64,000 nt of DNA from Terrabacter sp. Ter38 (GTDB taxonomy: Bacteria; Actinomycetota; Actinomycetes; Actinomycetales; Dermatophilaceae), in assembly GCF_024519435.1 (NCBI RefSeq), contig NZ_JALJRZ010000007.1, forward strand, positions 1 through 64,000, in the 5' to 3' direction. Below are positions 47,178 to 62,213 of this stretch, piece after piece. Every line of letters begins with the position of its first letter. Within the stretch, counting starts at the first letter, position 1. Made by a program: the position numbers and the translations under genes. The notes beneath the pieces were generated by a model, which was not told the DNA's origin, made no database searches, and saw only the letters and a program-made list of their open reading frames with translations.

Positions 47178-49226
47178 TCAGGCGGCGCCTAGCGCCTCGG
47201 GCAGCGGTTGGGCATGCACGATCGTCAGCCCGGTCACGGCTCGGGTCAGCACGACGTAGAGGCGCCGCAGGCCGGTGCGCTCGTCGGGCTCGGCCGCGGC
47301 GATCGCAGCCGGCTCGACGACGACGGTGCGGTCGAACTCCAGACCCTTGGCCACGCTGGCGGGCACGACCTCGACCTGGTGGTCCTCGTCGTCCCCGTGG
47401 TCCCGGTCGAGCCGGCCGTGGGGGACGCCAGCTCTCGCGAGGGCGGCCGAGACCCGCTGGACGTCGGCGTCGGGCGCGATGACACCGACCGAGCCGGCCG
47501 CACCCGTAGCGCGTTCGACCGCCCGCACGACCTCGACATCGAGCTCGCCCACCGCTGCGGGACGGATCTCGAGCCGTCCCGGGTTGTCGCGCACCGACAC
47601 CGGGGCGCCGAGGCCCGGTGCCATGACAGGCAGCAGACGCGCGGCGTACTCGATGACGGCGGCCGGGACCCGGAAGCCGCGGTCGAGCACGACGAGGTCG
47701 TGGTCCTCCTTGCCGAGGTGACGCATCGCGTCGTCCCAGGACGAGGTCGCCCACGGTGTCGTGCCCTGGGCGATGTCGCCGAGCACCGTGACCGAGCCCG
47801 TCGAGCACCGGCGGCCGACGGCGCGCAGCTGCATGGGGGAGAGGTCCTGCGCCTCGTCGAGCACGACGTGGCCGAGGCTCGGCACGCGACGCAGCAGGTC
47901 GCCGACCTCGTCCAGCAGGGCCATGTCGGCGCGTGACCAGCGGGCGGCGCCCTTGGTGCGGGGCGGTTTGTCCCACAGCAGGATCGACTGCTCCTCGTCG
48001 GTCAGCTCATCGCCGGCAGCGGCACGCAACGCGTCGGTGTCGGACCACAACCGGTGCAGCACTCGCTGCGGGTCGAGGGCGGGCCAGACGGACGAGACGT
48101 ACGTCTTGACGGCGGCCGACCTGGCGACGGCGTCCTGCACCCGGTCGTCGGGCGCCTCGCCGGCGCGCTCCATCTCGAGCAGGACGTGGTGGGCGAGCCG
48201 CTGGGGAAGGAGGTCGCGCGCGGCGGAGTAGCGCACGCCGCGGGCAGCGAGCTCGTCGAGGATGTCGGCCACCTCGTGGGCCGGCACGCGCCACTTCCGC
48301 ACGCCGCGCGGCACGACGACCGCCTCCGTGGGGCGCACGATGCTCGACCAGACCGCGCGACGCAGCACCGACGCGAGACGTGGGTCGCCCTTGAGGGCGG
48401 CGACGTCCGCCGGCTCGTCGGCGCGCACCCGGCCGTGGTCCAGCAGGCTCTCGATGGTCGCGTGGCCGACGCGCACCTCGCCGAGCGACGGCAGGACGGC
48501 GCCGATGTGGTCGAGGAAGGCACGGTTCGGGCCGACGACGAGAACGCCGGCGCGGTCGAGACGGTCGCGGAAGGAGTAGAGCAGCCAGGCCGCCCGGTGC
48601 AACCCGACGGCCGTCTTGCCCGTGCCCGGCGCGCCCTGCACGCACACGCTGACGGCCACGTCGCTGCGGACGATCTCGTCCTGCTCCGGCTGGATCGTCG
48701 AGACGATGTCGCGCATCGGACCGGTGCGGGGGCGCTCGATCTCCGCCGCGAGGAGCGAGCCTGCCGACGAGGCGGACTGCTCGGGCTCGCGCAGGTGCTC
48801 GTCCTCGAGGGCGGTCAGGCGACCCTTGTCGACCCCGAACCGACGCCGCAGCACGACGTCCATCGGGTCGAGCGGCGACGCCCGGTAGAACGCGGTCGAG
48901 ATCGGGGCGCGCCAGTCGACGACGACGGGGTCGCCCGCCGCGTCGGAGACGTGGCGACGTCCGATGTGGAACTGCTCGGCGGGTCCGGCCGCGGGGTCGA
49001 CGTCGATGCGTCCGAAGAAGAGTGTCGTGCGCGGGTCGTCCTGCAACGACGCGATGCGTCGGGCCAGCACCCAGCCGAGGACCTCGCCCGAGATCGCGTC
49101 GCTCGCCGTGGACGCGTCGAGCGACTCCGCGAGCCGGCGCATCCGCGCCAGCTGCTCCCGCGCGTCGTCGAGGTAGGCCTGCTCCCGGGCGAGCTCGGTG
49201 GCGAGTCCTGGGTCGGGCGAGGGCAC
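47178..49226 (-). CDS. helD: HelD-like RNA polymerase-recycling ATPase (HelR type)
   Basis: A 682-residue UvrD/SF1-like protein. An N-terminal coiled coil (LATELAREQAYLDDAREQLARM) precedes the split ATPase: Walker A CVQGAPGTGKTAVGLHRAAWLL, motif II VVLDEAQDLSPMQLRAV, then VLDRGFRVPA and a C-terminal motif VVPASVAKGLEFD. Actinobacterial HelD/HelR removes RNA polymerase from DNA and can displace rifamycin, giving low-level rifamycin tolerance. GTG 49226 is used, with AAAGG upstream. No recognisable rifamycin-associated element lies in front, so the inducer is unclear. Confidence 0.9.
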   Translation of the reverse strand: MPSPDPGLATELAREQAYLDDAREQLARMRRLAESLDASTASDAISGEVLGWVLARRIASLQDDPRTTLFFGRIDVDPAAGPAEQFHIGRRHVSDAAGDPVVVDWRAPISTAFYRASPLDPMDVVLRRRFGVDKGRLTALEDEHLREPEQSASSAGSLLAAEIERPRTGPMRDIVSTIQPEQDEIVRSDVAVSVCVQGAPGTGKTAVGLHRAAWLLYSFRDRLDRAGVLVVGPNRAFLDHIGAVLPSLGEVRVGHATIESLLDHGRVRADEPADVAALKGDPRLASVLRRAVWSSIVRPTEAVVVPRGVRKWRVPAHEVADILDELAARGVRYSAARDLLPQRLAHHVLLEMERAGEAPDDRVQDAVARSAAVKTYVSSVWPALDPQRVLHRLWSDTDALRAAAGDELTDEEQSILLWDKPPRTKGAARWSRADMALLDEVGDLLRRVPSLGHVVLDEAQDLSPMQLRAVGRRCSTGSVTVLGDIAQGTTPWATSSWDDAMRHLGKEDHDLVVLDRGFRVPAAVIEYAARLLPVMAPGLGAPVSVRDNPGRLEIRPAAVGELDVEVVRAVERATGAAGSVGVIAPDADVQRVSAALARAGVPHGRLDRDHGDDEDHQVEVVPASVAKGLEFDRTVVVEPAAIAAAEPDERTGLRRLYVVLTRAVTGLTIVHAQPLPEALGAA

Positions 49227-49247
49227 GCGAGAACCTTTCTGCAGCGG

Positions 49248-49314
49248 AACACACCGAGAGGCTGGCGACACACCGGGGTCGGACGCCGGTGGGTCGTGAC
49301 CTGCTCGGTGTGTT
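49248..49314. promoter_or_regulatory. Nested inverted repeats upstream of helD
   Basis: AACACACCGAG (49248-49258) and CTCGGTGTGTT (49304-49314) are perfect inverted arms; a second pair CACCGG/CCGGTG (49271-49276, 49286-49291) lies within. They sit 20-90 bases before the helD start, in the 273-base gap shared with efp, and could be an operator pair or an RNA structure. Confidence 0.5.
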
Positions 49315-49397
49315 GCGGGGCGGGGGGAACGGGTCAGCGTACACCGGCGAGGACGGCGACGGGTGTGCGCGATTCCGCGATCCGGTGGCGGCCCGGC

Positions 49398-49403
49398 TAG
49401 ACT
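49398..49403 (+). promoter_or_regulatory. -10 box (TAGACT) of efp
   Basis: TAGACT predicts a start near 49410 and a leader of about 90 nt to the efp ATG. The leader has one copy of the GGCATAC word at 49476. Confidence 0.45.
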
Positions 49404-49499
49404 CGTGCGGCAACTCCCCGAGACAGTGAACGCCCGGCGATCCGGCGTGCCCACAGGCGCCCGCCCCGACCGGCCGGCATACGAAAGTGGTTTGTGACG

Positions 49500-50063
49500 A
49501 TGGCTTCGACCAACGACCTGAAGAACGGCATGGTGCTCAACATCGAGGGACAGCTCTGGTCCGTCGTCGAGTTCCAGCACGTGAAGCCCGGCAAGGGCCC
49601 GGCGTTCGTGCGCACCAAGCTCAAGGCCGTCCTCTCCGGCAAGGTCGTCGACAAGACGTTCAACGCCGGCACCAAGGTCGAGACGAGCAACGTCGACAAG
49701 CGGACGATGCAGTACCTCTACAAGGACGGCACCGACTTCGTCTTCATGGACACCGACACCTACGACCAGCTCAACGTGTCGGAGACCGTCGTCGGCGACG
49801 CCGCCAACTACCTCCTCGAGAACCAGAACGCGCTCGTCGCCACCAACGAGGGCCTGCCGCTCTACGTCGAGCTGCCCGCGTCGGTCGTCCTCGAGATCAC
49901 GCACACCGAGCCGGGCCTGCAGGGCGACCGCTCGACCGGCGGCACCAAGCCGGCCACCCTCGAGACCGGCGCCCAGATCAACGTGCCGCTCTTCCTCGAG
50001 TCCGGCACCCGCGTCAAGGTCGACACCCGTGACGGTTCGTACCTCGGCCGAGTCAACGACTGA
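49500..50063 (+). CDS. efp: Translation elongation factor P
   Basis: A 187-residue factor that relieves ribosome stalling at polyproline. [20 protein letters not shown] and [17 protein letters not shown] (modifiable Lys at the loop tip) are typical; two OB-folds follow. ATG 49500 gives exactly the usual N-terminus; GTG 49494 is two codons upstream. The same start and length are standard for the family. nusB follows 16 bases later. Confidence 0.96.
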   Translation: MASTNDLKNGMVLNIEGQLWSVVEFQHVKPGKGPAFVRTKLKAVLSGKVVDKTFNAGTKVETSNVDKRTMQYLYKDGTDFVFMDTDTYDQLNVSETVVGDAANYLLENQNALVATNEGLPLYVELPASVVLEITHTEPGLQGDRSTGGTKPATLETGAQINVPLFLESGTRVKVDTRDGSYLGRVND

Positions 50064-50079
50064 GCGGACGCGAATTCCC

Positions 50080-50493
50080 TTGGCAGCACGCAGCAAGGCC
50101 CGAACCCGGGCGCTCGACATCCTCTTCGAGGCGGACCAGCGCGGCCTCAACGCCGAGACGCTCCTCGACGAGCGCCTCGGCGACCGTGAGTCGCGGGCGG
50201 CGAACAACCCGTACACCGCGGAGCTCGTGCGCGGCGTCGTCGGGCGCTGGAACGACATCAACGCGGCGCTGACCGACTACAGCCAGGGCTGGACCCTCGA
50301 CCGGATGCCCGCCGTCGACCGCGCGATCCTGCGCCTCGGCGCGTGGGAGGTCCTCTGGAACGACGAGATCCCCGACGGCGTCGCGATCTCCGAGGCCGTG
50401 GCGCTCGCCACCGACCTCTCGACGGACGAGTCGCCCGCCTTCGTCAACGGACTGCTGGCGCGCATCGCCGAGGTCAAGGCGACCATCGTCTGA
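50080..50493 (+). CDS. nusB: Transcription antitermination factor NusB
   Basis: A 137-residue all-helical RNA-binding factor for rRNA antitermination. It begins AARSKARTRALDILFEADQRG and ends with VALATDLSTDESPAFVNGLLARI. TTG 50080 gives the normal N-terminus; no ATG or GTG outside efp fits. It may be co-transcribed with efp; a terminator follows. Confidence 0.93.
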   Translation: MAARSKARTRALDILFEADQRGLNAETLLDERLGDRESRAANNPYTAELVRGVVGRWNDINAALTDYSQGWTLDRMPAVDRAILRLGAWEVLWNDEIPDGVAISEAVALATDLSTDESPAFVNGLLARIAEVKATIV

Positions 50494-50518
50494 CGCAGAC
50501 GCCGCAGGCGCCGGCAAC

Positions 50519-50554
50519 CGAAGGGCGCCCACCGTTGCCGGTGGGTGCCCTTCG
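50519..50554. terminator. Terminator after nusB
   Basis: CGAAGGGCGCCCACCG pairs with CGGTGGGTGCCCTTCG (16 bp, one G-U) over loop TTGC. It lies 25 bases after the stop and between convergent genes, so it may serve both. Confidence 0.8.
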
Positions 50555-50614
50555 CCGTCGGTGCGCAGTCGGTCCGGGGCAGTCGGGGGGCAGTCCGCGG
50601 GCGGTCCGGGGCGG

Positions 50615-51718
50615 TCAGCCCGTCGTGACGACCGGCTCGAGCGGTCGCCCGAGGACCCCGGCCAGCCGTGCGGCCTCGTCGTCGAGCGCGGTCCGCGGCG
50701 GCGTGCCGTGGCCGGAGGCCCACCCGACGCGCAGCTCGTCGCGGACGACGGACCACGTGCCGCACACGAGCCCTCCGCGCACGACGAGGTCCGCGCCGCG
50801 TGTCACCGCCGTGCGGAGGTCCGGGGGCACGACGTGCTCGTCCTTGGTGCCCGGTCCCATGACCCACGGGTCGTGACCCGGGAGCAGCCGCAGGACGTCC
50901 GTCGGCTCGGCGGCGCGCAGGCTGTCCGCGTCCTCCACGAGCACGTATGCCGTCCTGCCCTCGACCTCGACGGGCTCCAGACGGTCGCGCAGGTCGGCCA
51001 GCCAGCCGTCGACCCGGCGCCGTCCGGCGCTGAGGCCGCCGCCCAGCCAGTAGTGGACGTGCTCGGGCGTCGCGGGGCCGTACGCGTGCAGGTAGGCCCG
51101 CACCACGTGCGGGCCCGCCTCGGCGAGGTCCCACGTGCCCGCCCAGCGCGGGTCGGCGTCGAGCCGCTGGAACGTCGCCCGTCCCTCGCGCGGCGGTCCG
51201 AAACCCATGTCGCCCTGCCACGTCAGCGCCTTGCTCAGGGTGACGGCCCCTTCGTCGAACACGGGGCGCAGGTGGCGGTACGCCGGGCGCCGGGTCACGG
51301 CGGAGCCGAGCTCGGCGACGGTGAGCGGACCCTCGGCGAGCGCCTCGCGCACCGCAGCGCGGAACGCCGGCCAGTCCTTCGGCCCGAGCCGGTAGTACTC
51401 CTGCCAGCTCCTCCGCTCCCACTGGCGGCCGGCTGCGCGCACCGTGAGGTAGGCGCCGCCGTCCTGCGGGGTCAGGTAGTGGGTGCCGCCACGGAACGCG
51501 TACGCCTTGACGAGACTGCCCTCGACGAGTCCCTCGGCGACCTCCCCGGGGCGTGAGTGCGCGCGCCGCAGGCGCACGGTGAGCTCGGCGAGACGCTCCT
51601 CCTTGGCCGGCACGGCGCCGAGCCGGCGCACGACCTCGGCGATCGACACGTCGCGAACGGGATCGAGGAGCTGCTGCTGCAGCCGCCAGGACAGGGCCCC
51701 GGCCCAGGTGATCGACAC
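50615..51718 (-). CDS. Winged helix DNA-binding domain protein
   Basis: A 367-residue protein of the HTH_42 family (AlkX/YcaQ-like). Phrases include SITWAGALSWRLQQQLLDP at the start, YRLGPKDWPAFRAAVREAL and LPGHDPWVMGPGTKDEHV near the end. Members bind DNA; some relate to crosslink glycosylases, but this one lacks a clear catalytic assignment. GTG 51718 has TAGCCT six bases upstream, so the mRNA is probably leaderless. Confidence 0.82.
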   Translation of the reverse strand: MSITWAGALSWRLQQQLLDPVRDVSIAEVVRRLGAVPAKEERLAELTVRLRRAHSRPGEVAEGLVEGSLVKAYAFRGGTHYLTPQDGGAYLTVRAAGRQWERRSWQEYYRLGPKDWPAFRAAVREALAEGPLTVAELGSAVTRRPAYRHLRPVFDEGAVTLSKALTWQGDMGFGPPREGRATFQRLDADPRWAGTWDLAEAGPHVVRAYLHAYGPATPEHVHYWLGGGLSAGRRRVDGWLADLRDRLEPVEVEGRTAYVLVEDADSLRAAEPTDVLRLLPGHDPWVMGPGTKDEHVVPPDLRTAVTRGADLVVRGGLVCGTWSVVRDELRVGWASGHGTPPRTALDDEAARLAGVLGRPLEPVVTTG

Positions 51719-51724
51719 CCTCGG

Positions 51725-51730
51725 AGGCTA
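51725..51730 (-). promoter_or_regulatory. Leaderless -10 (TAGCCT) of the winged-helix gene
   Basis: On the minus strand TAGCCT is followed by CCGAGG and the GTG start at 51718, the same hexamer and spacing as rarA. Confidence 0.5.
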
Positions 51731-51839
51731 ACCGCGATGGCGGACGATCGGGGTCCGGGTCGCGGCAGGACGCCTCGTCGCTTCCGCTCAGGCCGTTCTC
51801 ACGGTGTGGCGCGGTGTCGGGGCGTGCGGAGACGGACGT

Positions 51840-51845
51840 TACACT
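51840..51845 (+). promoter_or_regulatory. -10 box (TACACT) of the pyr operon
   Basis: TACACT lies about 12 bases before the PyrR-binding element, so RNA would begin near 51852. No clear -35 was found. The roughly 100 bases upstream show no other feature. Confidence 0.4.
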
Positions 51846-51857
51846 CGGCGCCGTAGA

Positions 51858-53499
<1,642 letters not shown>

Positions 53500-53503
<4 letters not shown>

Positions 53504-54837
53504 CCCGCCTCGTGATCCGCGGCTCCCGGCTGCTCGGCGCCGACCCGGCCGACCTGCTCGTCGAGGACGGCGTCATCACCGAGGTGGGCTCGGTCTCGGC
53601 GCCGTCGGACGCCGAGGTGCTCGACGCCGACGGCCTCGTCGCGCTGCCCGGCCTCGTCGACCTCCACGTGCACCTGCGCGAGCCGGGCCGGGAGGATGCC
53701 GAGACGATCGCCACCGGGTCCGCTGCGGCGGCCGCCGGCGGCTTCACCGCCATCTTCGCCATGGCCAACACGAGCCCCGTCACCGACACCGCCGAGGCCG
53801 CCGAACGCGTGCTCGACCTCGGACGCGCCTGCGGGCTCACCGAGGTGGTGCCCGTCGGCGCCGTGACCAAGGGCCTCGAGGGTGCCGAGCTCGCCGAGCT
53901 CGGTCTCATGGCCCGCTCGCGGGCGAAGGTGCGCGTCTTCAGCGATGACGGCCACTGCGTGCACGACGCGCGGATCATGCGCCGGGCCCTCGAGTACATC
54001 AAGCCCTTCGGGGGCGTCGTCAGCCAGCACGCGCAGGACCCGCGCCTCGCCGGCCGCGAGGCCTGCTGCCACGAGGGCGAGGTCTCCGGTCGGCTCGGCC
54101 TGCCCGGCTGGCCCGGCATCGCCGAGGAGTCGATCGTCGCACGCGACGTCATGCTGGCCCGCCACACCGGCTCCCGCGTCCACGTCGCGCACGTCTCGAC
54201 CGCCGGGACCGTCGAGGTCATCCGCTGGGCGAAGGCGCAGGGCATCGACGTCACGGCCGAGGTCACGCCCCACCACCTCGTCCTGACGACCGACCTCCTG
54301 GTCGGCTACGACCCCGTCTACAAGGTCAACCCGCCGTTGCGTCCGACCGAGGACGTCGAGGCCCTGCGCGCGGCCCTCGCCGACGGCACCATCGACGCGG
54401 TCGCCACCGACCACGCCCCCCACGCCCGTCACGACAAGGAGCACGCCTTCGTCGACGCGGCCTTCGGGATGCTCGGCCTCGAGACGGCCCTCTCGGTGGT
54501 CAGCGACGTCATGGTGCGAACCGGCCTGCTCGACTGGGCCGACGTGGCACGGGTCATGTCGACCGCGCCGGCACGGATCGGCGGGCTCGCCCACCAGGGA
54601 AGGGAGCTCGCCGTCGGCAGCCCAGCCCACATCACCCTCGTCGACCCCGACCGCGAGGTCACGGTCGACGCCGCCACGAGCCGCAGCCGCTCGCGCAACA
54701 ACCCGTGGCACGGGCGCACCCTGCACGGTGCCGTCCTCGCGACGGTCCACGCGGGACGCGTCACCCACGACGTCCGCAACGGCGCGGACACCCGACGAGA
54801 ACTGACGAACGCGACGACCTCGGGAGCAGACCTGTGA
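53500..54837 (+). CDS. pyrC: Dihydroorotase
   Basis: A 445-residue class I dihydroorotase. The metal-binding [24 protein letters not shown], the bridging region and DHAPH (final aspartate) are all present, so it should be active. It begins at ATG 53500 and overlaps carA by GTGA. The small membrane gene that lies between pyrC and carA in some actinobacteria is missing. Confidence 0.95.
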
Positions 54838-56044
54838 CCACCCAGACCCCCCTGACCGTGCCCACCCGTGACGGGTGGCCCACACGCACCCGCGTGGCGG
54901 CGACCCTCGTTCTCGAGGACGGCCGCACCTTCCGCGGGTCGTCCTACGGTGCTCTGGGCGAGACCGTCGGCGAGGCGGTCTTCTCGACCGGCATGACGGG
55001 CTACCAGGAGACGCTCACCGACCCGAGCTACCACCGGCAGGTCATCGTCATGACCTCGCCCCACGTCGGCAACACGGGCGTCAACACCGAGGACGACGAG
55101 AGCAGCCGCATCTGGGTCGCCGGCTACGTCGTGCGCGATCCCGCCATCCGGTCGTCGAACTGGCGCGCCACGCGCGACCTCGAGGACGAGCTCGTCGACC
55201 AGGGCGTCGTCGGCATCTGCGACATCGACACGCGGGCCCTGACCCGCCACCTGCGCGAGCGCGGCGCGATGCGCGTCGGCATCTTCAGCGGTGACGGGGC
55301 CGAGCGCCCCGAGGCCGAGCTGCTCGACGCGGTCCGCACGAGCCCGCAGATGGCCGGGGCCGCGCTGGCCGCCGAGGTCACCACCTCCGAGCCGTATGCC
55401 GTCCCGGCCGTCGGCGACACGCGCTTCACCGTCGCGGCCGTCGACCTCGGGATCAAGGCGATGACCCCGGCGCTCATGGCGCAGCGCGGCATCGAGGTGC
55501 ACGTGCTCCCGGCCACCGCCACGATCGAGGACGTCCTCGCGGTGGGGGAGTCCGGCCCCGACGGCGTCTTCTTCTCCAACGGTCCCGGTGACCCGGCCAC
55601 CGCCGAGCGCGAGGTCGCGCTCCTGCGTCAGGTGCTCGACCGCGGCATCCCGTTCTTCGGCATCTGCTTCGGCAACCAGCTGCTCGGCCGCGCGCTCGGC
55701 TTCGGCACGTACAAGCTGAAGTACGGCCACCGCGGCATCAACCAGCCGGTCATGGACCGTACGACCGGCAAGGTCGAGGTGACGGCCCACAACCACGGGT
55801 TCGCCGTCGACGCGCCACTCGACGAGGACAGCGACACGGCATACGGCCGCGTCCGTGTCTCGCACGTGTGCCTCAACGACGACGTCGTCGAGGGGCTCGA
55901 GTGCCTCGACCGCCCCGCGTACTCCGTGCAGTACCACCCCGAGGCCGCCGCCGGCCCGCACGACGCCGCCTACCTCTTCGACCGCTTCGTGGAGCTCATG
56001 ACCACCAGACAGACCACCCACCAGACCACGGAGGTCAGCGCCTG

Positions 56045-56045
<1 letters not shown>
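54834..56045 (+). CDS. carA: Carbamoyl phosphate synthase small subunit
   Basis: A 403-residue glutamine amidotransferase subunit. NGPGDPA, the nucleophile Cys in [16 protein letters not shown], and [13 protein letters not shown] are in order. GTG 54834 overlaps pyrC. The first 20 residues are a Thr-rich extension before the usual beginning ([16 protein letters not shown]). It supplies ammonia to CarB. Confidence 0.95.
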
Positions 56046-59379
<3,334 letters not shown>

Positions 59380-59383
<4 letters not shown>

Positions 59384-60270
59384 GCGAGCGTCAGCTGCGC
59401 GCCCGGGTGACGCAGGTGGTCGCCGAGGTCATCGCGACCCGGCGGGTCGGCGCGTACCAGCACCTCACCCTCGTCGCCCCCGGCGTCGCCGAGCTGGCCC
59501 GCCCGGGTCAGTTCGTCGCGCTCGCCGTCGGTGGCGAGACGTCCGGCACCCTGTTGCGCCGATCCTTCTCGATCCACAAGGTCAGCCCGAGCGGCACCTA
59601 CGGCGGCACCGTCGAGATCGTCGTCTCGGCCGTCGGCACCGGCACCCGGTGGATCGTGGACCGCGCGCCGCACGACACCATCGACGTCGTCGGCCCGCTC
59701 GGCAAGGCGTTCCCGTTGCCGACCGACCCCGTGGCCTGCGTCCTCGTCGGCGGTGGCTACGGCAGCGCGCCGCTCTTCTGGCTCGCCGCCGAGCTGCGCG
59801 AGCGCGGCTGCCACGTCGAGATGGTGCTGGGTGCCGCAAGTGAGGACCGCCTCTTCGGGGTCGTCGAGGCCCGTCGTAGCTGCGACGGCGTCACGGTGAC
59901 GACCGACGACGGCTCAGCCGGTCAGCAGGGCTGGGTCAGCGACCCGCTGCCGGAGATCATCGAGCGCACGAAGGCCGGTGTCGTCTACGGCTGCGGGCCG
60001 ATGGGGATGCTCGAGTCGATCACCCGGGTCGCCCAGGCGCACGGCGCCGTCGCCCAGGTCGCCGTCGAGGAGTCGATGGCCTGCGGGGTCGGCGTGTGCA
60101 TGACGTGCGTCATGCCGGTCGTCGGCGCCGACGGCCGCACCCGGATGGCGCGCTCGTGTGTCGAGGGGCCGGTCTTCCGCGGCGACCGAGTCCGCTGGGA
60201 CTCCTTCGACGGAGGTCATGCCCGCGTCCCCGACGATGCCGTCGGCGCCCCGAAGGTGGGTGGCCACTGA
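59380..60270 (+). CDS. pyrK: Dihydroorotate dehydrogenase electron transfer subunit
   Basis: A 296-residue FAD/[2Fe-2S] subunit. RRSFSIHKV is the flavin-binding motif; [11 protein letters not shown] and YGCGPMGML the NAD domain; four cysteines in [12 protein letters not shown] and RSCVEGPVF bind the cluster. It passes electrons from PyrD to NAD, which makes the PyrD class 1B. The PyrD stop/start is TGATG. Confidence 0.92.
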
Positions 60271-61220
60271 TGGTGGACCTCTCCGTCGACCTCGGGGGCG
60301 GCCACCGGCTGCCCAACCCGCTCATGACCGCCTCGGGCTGCGCGGCGAACGGCAGGGAGCTGCACCGCTTCTTCGACGTCGCCGACCTCGGGGCGTTCGT
60401 CACCAAGTCCGTCATGGCCGACCCGCGGTCCGGCCGGGGCACCCCTCGGATGGCCGAGACTCCCTCCGGGATGCTCAACTCGATCGGCCTGCAGGGCCCG
60501 GGCATCGAGGCGTTCGTCGACGAGGACCTGCCGTGGCTCCAGTCCGTCGGCGCGCGCGTGCTGCCCTCGATCGCCGGCAGCTCGAGCACCGAGTACGCCC
60601 ACGTCGCGGCCACGCTGCGCGCGAGCCGGGCCTTCGACGCCGTCATCGGCGTCGAGGTCAACATCTCGTGTCCCAACGTCGCCAACCGCGGCCTCGTCTT
60701 CGCCTGCGACCCGCTCGCCTCGGCCAAGGTCATCGCGCTCGTGCGCGAGCAGCTGCCGCGCGACATCCCGGTGTTCGCCAAGCTGAGCCCGGACGTCACC
60801 GACATCACCGCCATCGCGGCCGCCTGCGTCAAGGCCGGCGCCGACGGTCTCACGATGATCAACACCCTGCTCGGCATGGTCATCGACACCGACCGGATGC
60901 GCCCGCAGCTCGGCGGCGTCACCGGCGGCCTCTCGGGACCCGGCATCCGACCGGTCGCGGTCCGGGCCATCTGGCAGGTGCGTCAGGCGATGTTCGAGGG
61001 CCGCATCCGCACCGTCCCGATCATCGGCGTCGGAGGCGTGCGCACGGGCCGTGACGCGCTCGAGCTCGTCGCCGCCGGTGCGAGCGCGATCCAGGTCGGC
61101 ACCGCGGTCTTCAACGACCCGTCGGCGCCGGTCCGTGTCCTGCGCGAGCTCTGCGAGCTGCTCGACGCCAAGGGCTTCGAGCGCTTCACCGACGCTGTCG
61201 CCGTGGCCCACGGCCGCTGA
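60270..61220 (+). CDS. pyrD: Dihydroorotate dehydrogenase, class 1B catalytic subunit
   Basis: A 316-residue TIM-barrel flavoenzyme. TASGCAANG, NSIGLQGPGIEAF, VEVNISCPNV with the catalytic Cys, and IGVGGVRTGRDALE are present. The active-site Cys and the neighbouring pyrK identify class 1B, NAD-dependent. It starts at ATG 60270. Confidence 0.95.
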   Translation: MVDLSVDLGGGHRLPNPLMTASGCAANGRELHRFFDVADLGAFVTKSVMADPRSGRGTPRMAETPSGMLNSIGLQGPGIEAFVDEDLPWLQSVGARVLPSIAGSSSTEYAHVAATLRASRAFDAVIGVEVNISCPNVANRGLVFACDPLASAKVIALVREQLPRDIPVFAKLSPDVTDITAIAAACVKAGADGLTMINTLLGMVIDTDRMRPQLGGVTGGLSGPGIRPVAVRAIWQVRQAMFEGRIRTVPIIGVGGVRTGRDALELVAAGASAIQVGTAVFNDPSAPVRVLRELCELLDAKGFERFTDAVAVAHGR

Positions 61221-61249
61221 GCCACCCGAACCGTGAAGGAGACCGAACG

Positions 61250-62095
61250 ATGACCCAGGCCTTCGGGGCCCGCCTCCACGACGCCATGGCAGCCCACGGC
61301 CCGCTGTGCGTCGGCATCGACCCCCACCGGGGGCTCGTCGAGTCGTGGGGACTGTCCTACGACGTCGCCGGCCTCGAGCGCTTCGCCCTGACGTGCGTCG
61401 AGGCCTTCGCCGGCCGGGTCGCCGCCGTCAAGCCGCAGTCCGCCTTCTTCGAGGTCTTCGGCAGTCGGGGTCTGGCCGTTCTCGAGCGCGTGCTGACCGA
61501 CCTGCACGAGGCCGGGACCCTGACGATCCTCGACGCGAAGCGCGGCGACATCGGCTCGACCATGGGCGCCTACGCCGAGGCCTACCTCGGCCCGGACGCC
61601 GTCGCCCCTCCGGACGCGCTCACCGTCAGCCCGTACCTCGGCTACGAGTCGCTCCGCCCCGCGATCGACCTCGCCGAGCAGACGGGGCGCGGGCTCTTCG
61701 TCCTCGCCCTGACCTCGAACCCGGAGGGCGCGACCGTCCAGCACGCGGTGCGCGACGGCCGGTCCGTGGCTGCGTCCGTCGTCGAGGGCGCGGCGGCTGA
61801 CAACGCCCCGGCGCGAGGCCGGACCGAGCTGGGCAGCATCGGACTCGTCATCGGTGCCACGGTCGGCCGTGCCGTGCAGGACCTCGGGCTCGACCTCGTG
61901 AGTGCCGCGACGCCGGTGCTCGCGCCGGGCTTCGGTGCCCAGGGCGGCACCGTCGACTCGCTCGCCTCGACCTTCGGCGCGGCCCGTGGCCAGGTGCTCG
62001 CGGCATCGAGCCGCGAGATCCTCGCCGCCGGTCCGGACCCGAGCCGTCTCGTCGCCCGGACGGTGGAGGTCGCCGAGGCGCTCCGGCCGGCCTGA
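61250..62095 (+). CDS. pyrF: Orotidine 5'-phosphate decarboxylase
   Basis: A 281-residue, actinobacterial-type (group 2) OMP decarboxylase. CVGIDPHRGLVESWG starts the barrel; the catalytic pair is in ILDAKRGDIGSTMGAYA; TVSPYLGYESL and VIGATVG follow. AAGGAGA precedes the ATG. It closes the operon, 29 bases after pyrD. Confidence 0.95.
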   Translation: MTQAFGARLHDAMAAHGPLCVGIDPHRGLVESWGLSYDVAGLERFALTCVEAFAGRVAAVKPQSAFFEVFGSRGLAVLERVLTDLHEAGTLTILDAKRGDIGSTMGAYAEAYLGPDAVAPPDALTVSPYLGYESLRPAIDLAEQTGRGLFVLALTSNPEGATVQHAVRDGRSVAASVVEGAAADNAPARGRTELGSIGLVIGATVGRAVQDLGLDLVSAATPVLAPGFGAQGGTVDSLASTFGAARGQVLAASSREILAAGPDPSRLVARTVEVAEALRPA

Positions 62096-62130
62096 CGCTC
62101 GCACCCTCGTCACAGGAACTTCCCCGCCGG

Positions 62131-62145
62131 GTATGCCGTGCGGCA
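62131..62145. repeat. Small hairpin after pyrF containing the GTATGCCG word
   Basis: TATGCC-GTGC-GGCATG forms a short stem 36 bases after pyrF. It may be a weak terminator and holds one copy of the overrepresented word. Confidence 0.35.
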
Positions 62146-62201
62146 TGACTCGCGCGCGACGCGTACGCCGACTCCTCGCCACCGGGGCCGACGACACGGC
62201 A

Positions 62202-62207
62202 TACGGT
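62202..62207 (+). promoter_or_regulatory. Leaderless -10 (TACGGT) of the lipoprotein gene
   Basis: TACGGT lies six bases before ATG 62214 and overlaps a GGCATAC word copy. Confidence 0.4.
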
Positions 62208-62213
62208 GTGGGG

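Noticed and set aside
49227-49499. Rifamycin-associated element before helD
   Set aside because: The region was read for the known palindromic element of rifamycin-inducible genes and nothing similar was found; only unrelated inverted repeats are present.
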